From assembly GCA_016110215.1 (NCBI GenBank), contig JADWQD010000005.1, forward strand, positions 372,001 through 436,000: a DNA stretch of 64,000 bases, read 5' to 3'. The translations under genes were made by a program, and so were the position numbers. Shown here one piece after another: positions 1 through 10,100 of this stretch; position 1 is the first letter of the stretch, and each line of letters begins with the position of its first letter. The DNA comes from Capronia americana. Lineage: Eukaryota > Ascomycota > Eurotiomycetes > Chaetothyriales > Herpotrichiellaceae. The notes beneath the pieces were generated by a model, which was given only the letters and a program-made list of their open reading frames with translations, did not search any database and was not told where the DNA came from.

Positions 1-423
1 ACCTCTACCGCTTCAGCATTTAGAATACTGTATGTGCGCACCGATGATATAGTGTAGTGCCTAAGGCATAAGAGGACCAACGCAGCACACAGCATGGCAC
101 CGCGTAGTCAGTCCAAGGATCATAAAGAAGGTAAAGTTCCCCCAGCTGGGCTTTCGATTAGTTTTCCGGCCTGGCTTTGTGTATCAAGCACGAGGATCCC
201 CCTTGTGGAGTACATAGCGCAGCAACAACACACGCCGCTGAATATTTCATGTGAGCTCCAAGGTTTGGGACTGTTCAAGACGGAAGAACAGCTCTGCGTA
301 GTCCAACCTCAACCTCGGGCAAAGGTTACAGTAGTTAGAGGCTGTGGTAGTGTGTGTATGTCGCCGACGGCCCGCGTCGGACAGGAACACTTCGCTTGAC
401 TGAAGCCTTCTGCCCGGCGTAGG
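1..423. other. Flanking sequence downstream of thioesterase gene
   Basis: This is the left edge of the window, lying 3' of the minus-strand thioesterase gene. I see no conserved protein, RNA or repeat in it. A 101-codon plus-strand frame at 94-399 has no recognisable content and is treated as chance. The stretch probably holds the thioesterase 3' UTR and terminator. Confidence 0.4.
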
Positions 424-1611
424 CTACAGCTTGCTTCCGGGCTTCTTGTCGTGGTTGGCATCTCTGTGCTCTTCCTTGGCCTTCTCGACCAAGTGCGCCG
501 GAAACCGAAGCATGCCATCTTGTATGGTGGTTGCGACAATCCTTCCCGTGTCGTAATTCCACAGCAAGCTATTGTGGCACCCTCGATTGTCACCGCCGTT
601 GCTGGTCCACGACTCTTGAACGAACCATTTCGAATTCCCCTGCTCGTCGACCATGCCAAGATGATCCGCCGAGCCGTGGAAGATGACGGTGTGGGACAGC
701 GAAGCCATTGTCGTGCGAATGGTCTCGTAGCCGAGAGCGCGTTGGATCAGAAACAGAGAGTTCCGGTCCGACGCATACAGGTGGGCCGCAGCTTGTAGGT
801 TCAAGTCACTGGCGGCTTCCGCCCTGCTAGTCGCGTCGTCGTCCTGAATGAGACGGTAAAAGAGCAGTTGCCGATATCGAGCTGTGCCTTCTCCGGCTGG
901 GCCACCTCCCGGTTGGATTTTGCCATTGTACTTCGCCATGTCGACCTTCCTCGTTTCGACGCCGGGGAAGGCAGCTGCGTCGCGGTCCCAGAATGTTTGC
1001 TCCTCTTCCTCCCACCACAGTGCATCTGCTCCAGGGGCCAAGGGGTGGTCTTGGGGTTCCAGGCCCTCCAGGACGCTTGCATACTGTGCCTTGATATGGT
1101 CCTGGGCCACATCCTGATAGTCAAACCCCGCCCATTTCTTGCTGCCCTGCTCGGACCTCTTGAAAGAGACCATGGCCGAGAAGCAGGGCGTCGTGCCCTG
1201 TGCGGCTGCCTCGGAGTGCTGGTACACGTCCACGCCTCGCAGGCAGTACATGCCGCCATCACGGATCCTCCTTATGCGGTACACATACGGGATGTCGATG
1301 GCACCGGGAAGGAGGAAATACCCTGTCACTTGCTGTATCCAAGAGGTCTGTCAGTGATCTGCGATGGCGAATCCTACACAAGTGAAGGGGCCAGCGTAAC
1401 ACACATGGACAACTAGCCCTTTCTCCACGGTTTTACTAGCGGCATAGACGGCTTGAGCATAGACGTGTCCACCAAACGCTCGCGTGAAGGGTGCCGGCGG
1501 CCAAGCTGGCGTCAGCGACTCAAAAACATTATCCCCCGTCTGTTTGAGTGCCATCAGAAGCCTCCATGAAACGGGCTTCTTGCCAGTGAGCACCTCGAAT
1601 TTGGTGGTCAT
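424..1611 (-). CDS. Peroxisomal acyl-CoA thioesterase II (TesB-like)
   Basis: Coding exons are 1405-1611 and 424-1332, with a 72 bp GT-AG intron, giving 371 aa. The protein matches the type II acyl-CoA thioesterase family, a tandem double hot-dog fold that hydrolyses acyl-CoA to free fatty acid and CoA. The N-terminal hot-dog contains the family signature GGHVYAQAVYAAS, and the intron falls directly after VVH, before VTGYFLLPG. The C-terminal hot-dog contains SLSHTVIFH and QESWTSNGGDNRG, and the usual closing segment GRIVATTIQDGMLRF. The last three residues are SKL, a canonical type 1 peroxisomal targeting signal, so a role in peroxisomal fatty-acid beta-oxidation is well supported. The ATG at 1611 gives the normal family N-terminus. 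The gene is divergent from the CsbD-like gene across about 480 bp. Confidence 0.93.
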
Positions 1612-2089
1612 GCTGGCGAAAGCTATTCTGAATGGTCGACGAACAATTGGCCACGAAAATCACCGACAAGACACGGGGCTATACTATCATAGAGTCATGA
1701 TACCTGAAAGACTCGTAACAGCCCGTGAAAGGCTCATCGTGCATGTCTTCAAGGGATAAAGAAGCGGGAGACGAACGATGAGAAACGGACAGCCTCGGTT
1801 CTTGCCTTATTGAGTTCAAAACAAACTTGGCCGGTCGGGTATGAATTCCGGAGCACGTGCCGATAAGGAATGACGATAAGCTCGATTCCACCGACAAGCA
1901 CTGTGTGACATCATCGGGCTTTGTTGATGGATTGGCAACCGTCATCGATGAAAGGCGTTGGCGGCGTGTTAAGTGAGCTTCTCGCGTACCTTGCTAGAAC
2001 TTCCGCTCTCTCATTTCCTCTTTGCAAGCAAGGGAACTACTCTGCACCACATTGAAACACTACCGTTGAAACGTACTTCTGAGAAAAAA
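1612..2089. promoter_or_regulatory. Divergent intergenic promoter region
   Basis: This 478 bp gap separates the thioesterase start (minus strand) from the CsbD-like start (plus strand), so it should carry both promoters. I see no certain TATA box or known binding site. The call rests only on the divergent arrangement. Confidence 0.5.
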
Positions 2090-2452
2090 ATGGCATCGAA
2101 CCCATCTTCAGCCTCGCAACCCTCCATGCTTGGAGGTCACGTCAAGGTGAATGAATACCCACAACGTTACCGGCAACCGAGCGTGTCTTGCTGAAATCTA
2201 CCGAAATAGTATGTCCAGGGTGCTGTCTCATCCACCCTCGGGTACGAATCCGGAGAACAGACCAAAGCCGACGCCGTCCAGCAGATGAAGGACGCCAAAG
2301 CACAATCCGATGGACAGCCGACGCAATCATCAATATTGGGGACAGTGGAGAATGCCGCAGGGAAACTCACCGGGTGTGACGGGATGGCTCAAGAGGGGCA
2401 GCAAAGAATCCCGAATAAGAGAGGCATTGAAGAGCAGAGTGGTACCGGTTGA
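2090..2452 (+). CDS. CsbD-like stress-response protein (mismatched-base/cruciform DNA-binding family)
   Basis: Two exons, 2090-2146 and 2210-2452, are joined by a 63 bp GT-AG intron (donor gtgaat, acceptor aaatag), giving 99 aa. Each exon is short, so no long single frame reveals the gene. The spliced product begins MASNPSSASQPSMLGGHVK and has a second block containing AGKLTGCDGMAQEGQQR. This resembles the fungal CsbD-like small proteins, some annotated as mismatched-base-pair and cruciform DNA recognition proteins (Hmp1-like), whose hallmark is a repeated GK.TGC.GM..EG segment. The protein is hydrophilic and rich in Gln, Ser and Gly, with no signal peptide or membrane segment. CsbD proteins are stress-induced and their biochemical role is not firmly established. 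Family assignment is from motif resemblance; the splice sites are inferred from frame and homology. Confidence 0.8.
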
Positions 2453-2846
2453 TGAGGGCACGCGAGGTAGTTTTCGGGCGATAGAGATACGGTATTGAGT
2501 GCGGTGTGCCAGCGCTTGCAATCCTGAGGGACGGACAGAAGATATGTCTAAATGTCCGTTCCAAGTCTGAACCTGAGGGGTGAGATTTCCACATTCCAAG
2601 AGTGCTTGTCCACAAGTTCGGAACGAAGGATTTCCTCTGCTCTGTTTGGTGGACAGATGGCCGCTCCAATGCGGCGTCCAAACTTCTTTGCGTATGTTGG
2701 TTGTCAAACTTGCCTCTTTTGTCCGGTATTGAAGGGTTGGGTATCATAACATCTAGGTGACATCCCACATGCTTAAGACTCTTCGTCATTCTTCGTTTCG
2801 TCTTCGTCTTCGTCTCATATGCCAGGTGGAGGAGCCGTCCAAACCC
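2453..2846. other. Convergent intergenic region
   Basis: This is the 3' flank shared by the CsbD-like gene (plus) and the hydrolase gene (minus). A minus-strand open frame at 2367-2789 overlaps the CsbD exon and resembles no family. I see nothing else here apart from a short imperfect ttcgtctt repeat near 2787-2815. Confidence 0.4.
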
Positions 2847-4647
2847 TCACAAGCCTGTATTGCTCCTTGATTTTGGGAGCGGGATCTCTCCTTCCGCAGC
2901 CCTATTCTCGATAATAACGCTGTCATCAAGCTCTTCATCTCTCATTCGGACATCCTCGTCTTCCAGAAAGTCATCAATTCCATCCTTGCCACGCTGCACA
3001 TCGACAGGATCCCAGTCCTTGCCTAGGGTCCCTTCGAGATCTGGCTCCGGACGCTGGTAGGAACTACCGTACCGATCTTTGGCCCTCTCCTGTGCTCTAA
3101 TTTCGTCGGCATCCGGTTTGACCCATCCACTGCCAGGGGATTCGCCCAGTCCAATACTGTGATTTGGCTTCAGAAAAGTCGGCCCGTTGCTTGTTCCATA
3201 CCAACCTTGATCGACCCATGAAGTGATGCACTCCTTTGCTCTCTCCCCCAATGCATAAAACCCTGGATTGTCGCGTGGAAGAAACATGGATACATGTGCT
3301 GTGGTTTCATCGGAAGCCTTTTCATTGACTGCTTTGATCCATCTGAACCCGCTCGGCTTGGATTCGTCCGCGCCCTGTTTGATCTCCTTGCGGTCGCGGC
3401 TGACGTGGACGGGTAGGTTGCAAAATGTCCGTTCTTTTCCTGCTACGCTCTGCGTGATGCCATATCCACCCCTGGCTCCGTGGCCGAGGTTAGTGTAGAG
3501 ATTGGCACATCCGCCACCTCGCTCCTGGCATTCGTTCTCAATGCTTTCAACTCGCTTTCGCAAGTTCTCCGGCTTAAAGAGTTCGCCCACAAAGAGCAGA
3601 TGATCGCCCGCCCACTTCCACCCGGCGCTAAGCTTCTCCCGCTGCGAGTACAACGCAGCAGCTCCGCCGGCTACTACGGCACCAGCGGCGCCGGCAAACA
3701 TGGCATACTTGCCCCATGACTGCCATTTAGGGGCAGCGGCCGCGTCCCCAGTAGAGGCAGATACTGGCGCGGGCAGGGCCGCCATAGGCCTGGGCTTTGC
3801 AGCGGCCGCAGATGCGACATTGGGTTCAGACTTCGTGCCCCAGCTGAACATTGATGTCACTTCGTTGTAGGTATTGTAAGCGTTCGCGACGACTTTATGT
3901 CCTCCTTCAAGGCTATGCGCGACCATCCCAGGTGCCAGGCCGAGGAAGGGCGTATCGAAAGCCAGAATGCCTTGAATGTGTGGGAACATGAAGGAATGGC
4001 GGTGCGATGCCGAGTCATCGTGAGAAGGAGTAGGGTGCGACGTGGACGTAGTCGAGCCCAGAGTCGTATTGGAAGGGAAGTTCGGTCGCTCTGGGTTTTG
4101 GGCCGAAGATGCTGCCGGTATGGGTTGCTCACTTGCCAGAAGGAGGTAGGTTTCTCCCGCAACTATGCCGCCCATCGAGTGTCCAACCAGGATAACGTGG
4201 ACCGAAGGGTCGACTGTAGGGGATGGGGTCGACCGAGCGACCTCGAGGTCTATGACCTTGTTCTGTAACCTGGCATTATGGCTCTTAACAATCCCACTCG
4301 GGCTATTATAACGCCATAGCAGCACCTACCATTCTCGAAAGCGAGCCACACAATCTTTCAATTCGCCTTTGGTCTCGAACCTGGGATATGTCGCAGTGAC
4401 GACGTCGATGTTCGGAAGAGCATGGCTGACGAGTGCCCGAAGATGTTCTGGAAAGGCACCGAAGGTGTCATCACCACCCTAAGTCCATCAGCACAAGAAT
4501 GAGACAAAGCGGCGGTGAGTGTGGTGAGCAAACCCATGACAGTGCATATTGGCATAGATCTGGTTGAGCCGCACCGCTCTTTTGCAAGCGTGATAGTGGA
4601 CTCACCTTGAACCCATGTATGAAGACTAGAAATAACGTCCTGCGCAT
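2847..4647 (-). CDS. Alpha/beta-hydrolase, DUF676-like serine hydrolase
   Basis: Three exons, 4606-4647, 4330-4478 and 2847-4269, give 537 aa. The 14-residue first exon (MRRTLFLVFIHGFK) splices to GGDDTFGAFPEHLR, reconstructing the oxyanion-side HGF motif of lipase-like hydrolases. The nucleophile elbow is GHSMGG, with Ser at about residue 95. A Gly/Ala-rich hydrophobic stretch (YAMFAGAAGAVVAGG, about residues 249-270) could be a single membrane segment or an intramembrane hairpin. The C-terminus is acidic, with a DDFLEDEDVRMRDEELDD run. Fungal members of this family are annotated as putative lipases or serine esterases and the substrate is not known. The catalytic Asp and His were not located with confidence. 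The start is supported by the strong fit of the short first exon. Confidence 0.85.
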
Positions 4648-5229
4648 CCTCAGGGGGCTGGCCGTTCACATTGACACTGCATTATATGCGACAAGTGCTT
4701 GCCGACCTAGTACGTGAGCAATACCAATGCGCAGTTTCGAGATATGTCCGATCGCTGAGGCATTCGGCCTTTCACAGCAATCTCCTTTCGGGCCCAAGTT
4801 CTTCCGGCTCCGGCTAATTGTGACTAGAAGATTAGTCACGTGACTGAAAGCGAGGGTTTACACATGGCTGCAAACGAAGCCCGAGCGGTGTACAAGAATA
4901 CTCGTGCGAGGGTATTTAGCTATCCATCAAGTGGATGACCTCGTCATTTTATTTTACCCTCGTCTGTTGAGGATCGTCTTCGGCCGACAGGGGCCAAATG
5001 TCTATCTGTACAGTTCTTTCGCCTTGGTCGAACAAAGTGTTCAGCCTACCACATGTTGCCATGTTGCCCTCTTTTCCCCAGCGCCGTATGCAATGATGGG
5101 TGCTAAGCTATGTGCTTTTGAGCACAAGAGGACAAAAACCCGTTTTCCTCACGCTATGCATGTAAAATGAAGCTCACCCTTGCTAACAAATGAAAAAAGG
5201 GTAGGTGTACAGACAAACTCCCGCATCGT
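4648..5229. promoter_or_regulatory. Upstream region of the hydrolase gene
   Basis: This stretch lies between the hydrolase start and the 3' end of the cyclin gene, both on the minus strand. It should contain the hydrolase promoter and the cyclin 3' UTR. The one notable site is the palindrome at 4834-4845. An 88-codon plus-strand frame at 4904-5170 is not protein-like. Confidence 0.45.
4834..4845. promoter_or_regulatory. E-box palindrome AGTCACGTGACT
   Basis: A perfect 12 bp palindrome with a CACGTG core lies about 190 bp upstream of the hydrolase start codon. CACGTG within TCACGTGA is the known site of Cbf1-type bHLH regulators in fungi. That it is used here is inference from sequence and position only. 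Confidence 0.35.
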
Positions 5230-7110
5230 TTAGAATTGATAATGTTGTTGAGCAATGGGTGTCGAAACATTGCTGTTGTGCCAGCCGTCCAGTTGCAAGA
5301 ATGGGAGAAGTCCAGTCCTGCGCTCCGTGCCGGCTTTGCTCAAAGGCTGATAATGAATCTGATCAGAAGGGACATTTCTGACCGGTACCTGTAACGCCGC
5401 AGGAGGGGGAGGGATCAGGAGTGTATTGACATGGCGAACTGGTCGATACGGAGAAGTGCGGTGAGTCAGGAAGTACGAAGGCGACAATCCCGGTAGAGTG
5501 GGGGTAGTGGTATTGTATCCTGTAGAAGGCGAGGTATGTGCGGAGGGGTAATTTGATATCGATCTGTGTCCGTCACCTAAGCTTGGGATGGAATTCTGGA
5601 GTAGATTTTGGGGCACTGCGGATATCGGGGTCACAGGATGCGAATAGCCACTGGTTGTTGTCGGATACACCCCTGACATTGCTCGAGGAGGTTGTGCTGA
5701 CACCAGTGGTAGCTGAAGGTTTGAAGGTGGAATTGAACAAGGCAGCCTCGGGATATCCAATCTTGGAATATCCAGAGACGTAGAAAATAAGCTTGAATCC
5801 GAGATGCCAGAAGATCGAGTTGGTGACACCCTGAGGCTGGTTGGAGGGTACGGATGCGAACTCGCGAGGTTGCCATTTTGCCCAGACACCTGGCCAGCGA
5901 AAAGTTGTCTCTTTGCGGGAGGTAGCTCCGCAGAGAAGTCTGCACTCCGTTTCCGGTCTAAACGGTATCCAACCTGCTGTCGTAGCGGCGAGTTTGGAAG
6001 TGGTAGCGCTGACGATGAGGGATGAGGTAGTACAGGGTAGTGGCTGTTCAGATGGCTGGAAACAGCGTAAGGACTAACGCTGTGATGCGTTGAAGGGGGG
6101 GATGGGAGCTTGTGAGGGAAACTCTGGCCAGTGGGTGTGACTGGGGTCGGCCCGATTGCTCTGGTCTCGTCGACCACAGGCAGCTGGGAGGCTTTCTGGT
6201 AGAACGCGCCTAACCTTCCCAATTTGGCCTTCCACAGGCTCCACTCTTCGGCCGAGGCGTAAAGGTCGTATCTCATGTTGCTGAGAAATTCCACCTCCAT
6301 AATGTGGATTTCGGTCACAGAGATGCCAGAAACCTCCGCCCAGGTCTTGTTCGTGTAGGTGTTGTCGTCCAGAAATTTGTTGCCCAACATCAAAGCGATG
6401 GTCAACAACCGGAACTCGCTCCCACGCTTCCCGCTAACGGACGGATTGAATCTTTTGAGCCGGTAGATGAACATCAAAGCTAATAATATGACGTTCCTGC
6501 CCACTTGGGTGGTGCTTACAATCGTCGTCACCCATTTCCGGAATCCGATCGAGGGTATGGCGTCCGGGAGCAGGCCTTTATCCACCGACGCCTCCTCGGG
6601 TAGACTCTCTGCGTACTGCAGCGTGTGTGAGGTTTCGAACCAGAACAGGCACGTAATTTCTGCCGCAAATTCCGCGAGGCTTCCTTTGCTCTTGTTCACC
6701 GACTCTGGTATCTGTAGGTGTGGTGCGATAACGCTCACATCTTTCTCATCATTCACTCTCCGGTTATAGTAACTTGACCCGTTCGTGGGAGGGACCAGTG
6801 CGTATGGATTGGGCAACTGAGATGTTGTGGACGAGCTCCGATGCTGCTGAGTAGCATTGGATGGGTCGGGTAAGCTATTGTGCTCCTGCTGGTAAGCCGG
6901 GAGAGAGTAACCCGCATAGCTGGTACCCAGCATCACCCCAGGCATGGCTTTCGAGATTGGAGGAGTAGGTAGACCAGTGTTGAAATAGGTGTCGGTGTCG
7001 TTCCACCTCTTGTACCCATACGCAGCCGGGTCTTTGCACGTTGCTTTGAGAGACGAGTCCGCCCAGTCCAGAGGCCCAACAACTTGACGAACAGTGGACA
7101 TCGACGACAT
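5230..7110 (-). CDS. Pho85-type (Clg1-like) cyclin
   Basis: A single 626 aa frame from an ATG. A cyclin box of the PHO80/PCL type lies at about residues 147-300: AAEITCLFWFETS, then a helix with VLLALMFIYRLK-like sequence (ILLALMFIYRLKRFNPSV), then LLTIALMLGNKFLDDNTYTNKTWAEVSG and IHIMEVEFLSNMRYDLY. These are the conserved helices of cyclins that activate the Pho85/CDK5-type kinase. The N-terminal LPTPPISKAMPG segment and the very long Ser/Pro-rich C-terminal tail are typical of filamentous-fungal Clg1-like cyclins, which are much longer than the yeast PCLs. The expected role is directing Pho85-family kinase to substrates in nutrient or developmental signalling. The exact subfamily (Clg1 versus Pcl) is less certain than the cyclin call. 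Confidence 0.85.
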   Translation of the reverse strand: MSSMSTVRQVVGPLDWADSSLKATCKDPAAYGYKRWNDTDTYFNTGLPTPPISKAMPGVMLGTSYAGYSLPAYQQEHNSLPDPSNATQQHRSSSTTSQLPNPYALVPPTNGSSYYNRRVNDEKDVSVIAPHLQIPESVNKSKGSLAEFAAEITCLFWFETSHTLQYAESLPEEASVDKGLLPDAIPSIGFRKWVTTIVSTTQVGRNVILLALMFIYRLKRFNPSVSGKRGSEFRLLTIALMLGNKFLDDNTYTNKTWAEVSGISVTEIHIMEVEFLSNMRYDLYASAEEWSLWKAKLGRLGAFYQKASQLPVVDETRAIGPTPVTPTGQSFPHKLPSPPSTHHSVSPYAVSSHLNSHYPVLPHPSSSALPLPNSPLRQQVGYRLDRKRSADFSAELPPAKRQLFAGQVSGQNGNLASSHPYPPTSLRVSPTRSSGISDSSLFSTSLDIPRLDIPRLPCSIPPSNLQLPLVSAQPPRAMSGVYPTTTSGYSHPVTPISAVPQNLLQNSIPSLGDGHRSISNYPSAHTSPSTGYNTTTPTLPGLSPSYFLTHRTSPYRPVRHVNTLLIPPPPAALQVPVRNVPSDQIHYQPLSKAGTERRTGLLPFLQLDGWHNSNVSTPIAQQHYQF

Positions 7111-10100
7111 GAGTCTGGCCTCTTGATATTGCTCGGAGACGTAGTATGTGGTGTCAAATAGGGTGCGGTTCGGGTGACGGGTGCGGCATAGAGACGTCGA
7201 TGTTGGACAGAGTTCGGACAGTTAAGTCGACTTGCCTGGCCCTGTTTGGGAAAAATTCAAGAAGACGATGATGCCCCTTGATGACAGAGGACATGGCAAC
7301 AGAAGAGCCAAGAACATTCAAGCGAGGAGCATGATGGATGTTTTGGAGCCTTTGACTGAATCGGGGGTTGGAATGAAGGTGAGGTATTGAAGAGTGGGCC
7401 CAGATGTTTGGCAGCAGTGCAGAAGGCCTTCACCAACGGGGCACTCAAACAGTCACTGTCCGAGCCACGTAAATGCAATCAGAGGCAAAAAGGACGATAC
7501 AAATGACAGGCAGGGTGATTAATGAGTGAATCAACGAAACGCAAAGCAGTCAGCCGAACACCGTCTGTTCGGCAGCAGGGAGAGTTTGTGGCGGCGACCA
7601 GGCAATTGGACCGTTGAAGGATGATCTTGTATTTCGTCCATCAAGTCTGCAACAGGCATGATGCGCCATACTTACGCACAAGGCCTTGTCTTGGAAGGCG
7701 GTTCGAGGCTCGGCTGTAAAAAAGGTGTCAGGGACCCCTTCCACGTCGTAAGTGATGAGCCCGGTTGACCCAGTAGGTGCCGCAGGGAGACGAGCTTCCG
7801 ATGGAGACCAGACGACGCAAGAGAAAATGAGAAGCAGCAGTAGTCAGAAGGACAGGCAAGCCGCAGAAGTGGAAGGGAAGCTACGACTGCGGGTTGGGTA
7901 CACGCGGCATCAGCCAATCAAGGGCGCAACACGGACCCAAAAGATGGAGCGATTGGAAAAGCTGGCGCAATGATTGCCAGAGTGGACTAAGACGGGCTGG
8001 CTGGGGGGGATAAGTTACAGTCAAAAGTGATGGGATGTTTTGGATAAGAGAAGGATTGCTAGGATGATGTTGGATGGGGTGGAAGCACCGAAAAAAGCCA
8101 ACAGGAGACGGCAAACGGGGGTCCTAGTTTGACGGTCATGGACCAAGGTCATGCAAGCAGTCGGTCACGGTGATGAGCGATGATGAATCCGTGAACCGCG
8201 ACCTGCCATGGCTGGCGTGCCATGCGAAATAGCCATGACCACAGCTTGCCCGCAGTGAGCCATCCGTGGGACCACCAACCAACTGACCGCATTTAGCTCG
8301 GCATGAGGGCAGCGGCGAACAAATTTTAGCCTTCTGGGCTGTGGCAGGCAGGTGTTGCAAGTGTGGGTGATTTGGCCTAAGGACCAGCTGGAACAGCAGG
8401 GTAGGTTTTGTCGGTACGACTACTAATAGTCATTCGCCGTCACGTACTCCGTCCGAGCGCTGGTATAATTGTTCCCACCCTAACGCGTTAACCATTTGAC
8501 GGATCCTGACATCGTGAGCGCCTCGAATGGAGGGGGAAGCGAGACAGGGATGGCTGATGATGGGTGGAGTTGGGGCCGTAGGTTTTGCCATCGCCATCAT
8601 CGTCTTTTGCCCCCGGTGCCTACTTTGTGCAAACGGGACTAGCAGTGATCAGATGCATGGAAAAGCGAGCAGCCCGATGATAGACACCAGACACTGCCCA
8701 CTCGATGCCACAGGCTGCGGTTTTGTTTTACACGCATGGGTCCTCCTCGGGATGCTAATTACGAACGGAGCACTCAGGTAAGATCAACTGGCACTCGTAC
8801 CATGCAACTTGCCAGGCTGGTCGGGAAGTAAAGGCGACAGCGAAGCTGGGCGTATGCAGCGGAGTCGGAACAGAGCGCCATGATTAATGCGGGCTTAGCG
8901 CGCGAGGAGAGAAGGGTCAGGATGGGTTGAGAAACAGCCTCCGGCTTTGATGGAACTCAACTTCGTGCAAGGGATGGGATGAGTTTCGCAGGACCTGGTT
9001 TTGGGCTGTCCTCACCGGGTGCCACTTGCGTTGCGCTGCGCTCGGATTGCACTTGGAAAATAGCGAATTGCTAAAGCGTCGGCCTATTGGGGATGAAGAT
9101 GATGGCGCTAAGGGATGAAAGGGACTCGCGGACCGCACGGTCAGCCTAGTTACAGAAGGCCCCTCACAAGTCTCATCAAAAGTGATGATCGTGACGGGGC
9201 CTGGGAGGTCGACGCTGCCAGCTGAGTTGGAGCCCGGAGGGTAATTTTGGCGAGTGACAAGTGTGAGCTTTAGGCCCCAGTTTCCCGAGAGGGCTGCCCA
9301 CCTGTGCGCTTCCTCGGCTGCAGGTGCGCAGAGCAAAGCCAGCGCACCCACAGCGTTCACAAGTTGCCAGGGCAAGGAAGGCAAAAAAAGGGCACTGTGG
9401 CTAGCCTGAAAGCAGCCACTCCGTGTCTCGTCAGAATTTCAGAAACACGAGACTTCCGAGGCCCGGTTTTTGGAGAAACAGCTTCAAGTTGGGGCGAAAG
9501 GGCTTGTCCTGTTTGCTAGTCTCGTGCCGCGCGCAACGCCAAAGGGTTGCCGGACAGACAACGCGGCCTGGCCGCGTATTATTGGAGGATCGGCCGCTCA
9601 ATAAGCTGTCGAGGAAGCTCGCATGGCGGCCGTGTCCAAGTGGTCCGATAGGACTTCGTTGGATGTTGCGACCACCTCAGTCACTTGATCCAGGATTATC
9701 GGCGGACCAAGCACGACCCAACAGGCATCCTTCGCTAGTGTGTTTGACACGGCAGGCTGTGGGCGGAAGATGGGCGGTAGGTGAAGGGGCACAAAATTGC
9801 TTCGTACTGTATGCCTGGCTGACACCACTCCCGGGCCTAGCACGGAGTCTTTGGCGATGTGACTGGCGCCTACGTTTAGGGCCTAACGTGACCGAGGATT
9901 GCGAGGAGTCTCTTTCACCTCGACCACTATTCCCAAACGAGGGTTGAGTATCGCTCCAATAGTCTTGTCTTGATTCTGCAAAAGCAGGCTTCTTCCATAC
10001 TGCACCATCAAATCCAGTCAGAGCGTCCGGAAAACTTTGACGAGTGGGGTTTCCGAGAAGTGCAGAAGAAACTTCGCTTGAAGCAAGACAAGAAGGAAAA

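Noticed and set aside
8917..9384. 155-codon minus-strand frame with a signal-peptide-like start
   Set aside because: The apparent start codon is TTG, there is no upstream ATG, and the sequence has no family resemblance.
9423..9947. 174-codon plus-strand frame in the gene-free stretch
   Set aside because: Arg/Pro/Leu/Trp-rich with no domain, no splice context and overlapping antisense frames; looks like chance.
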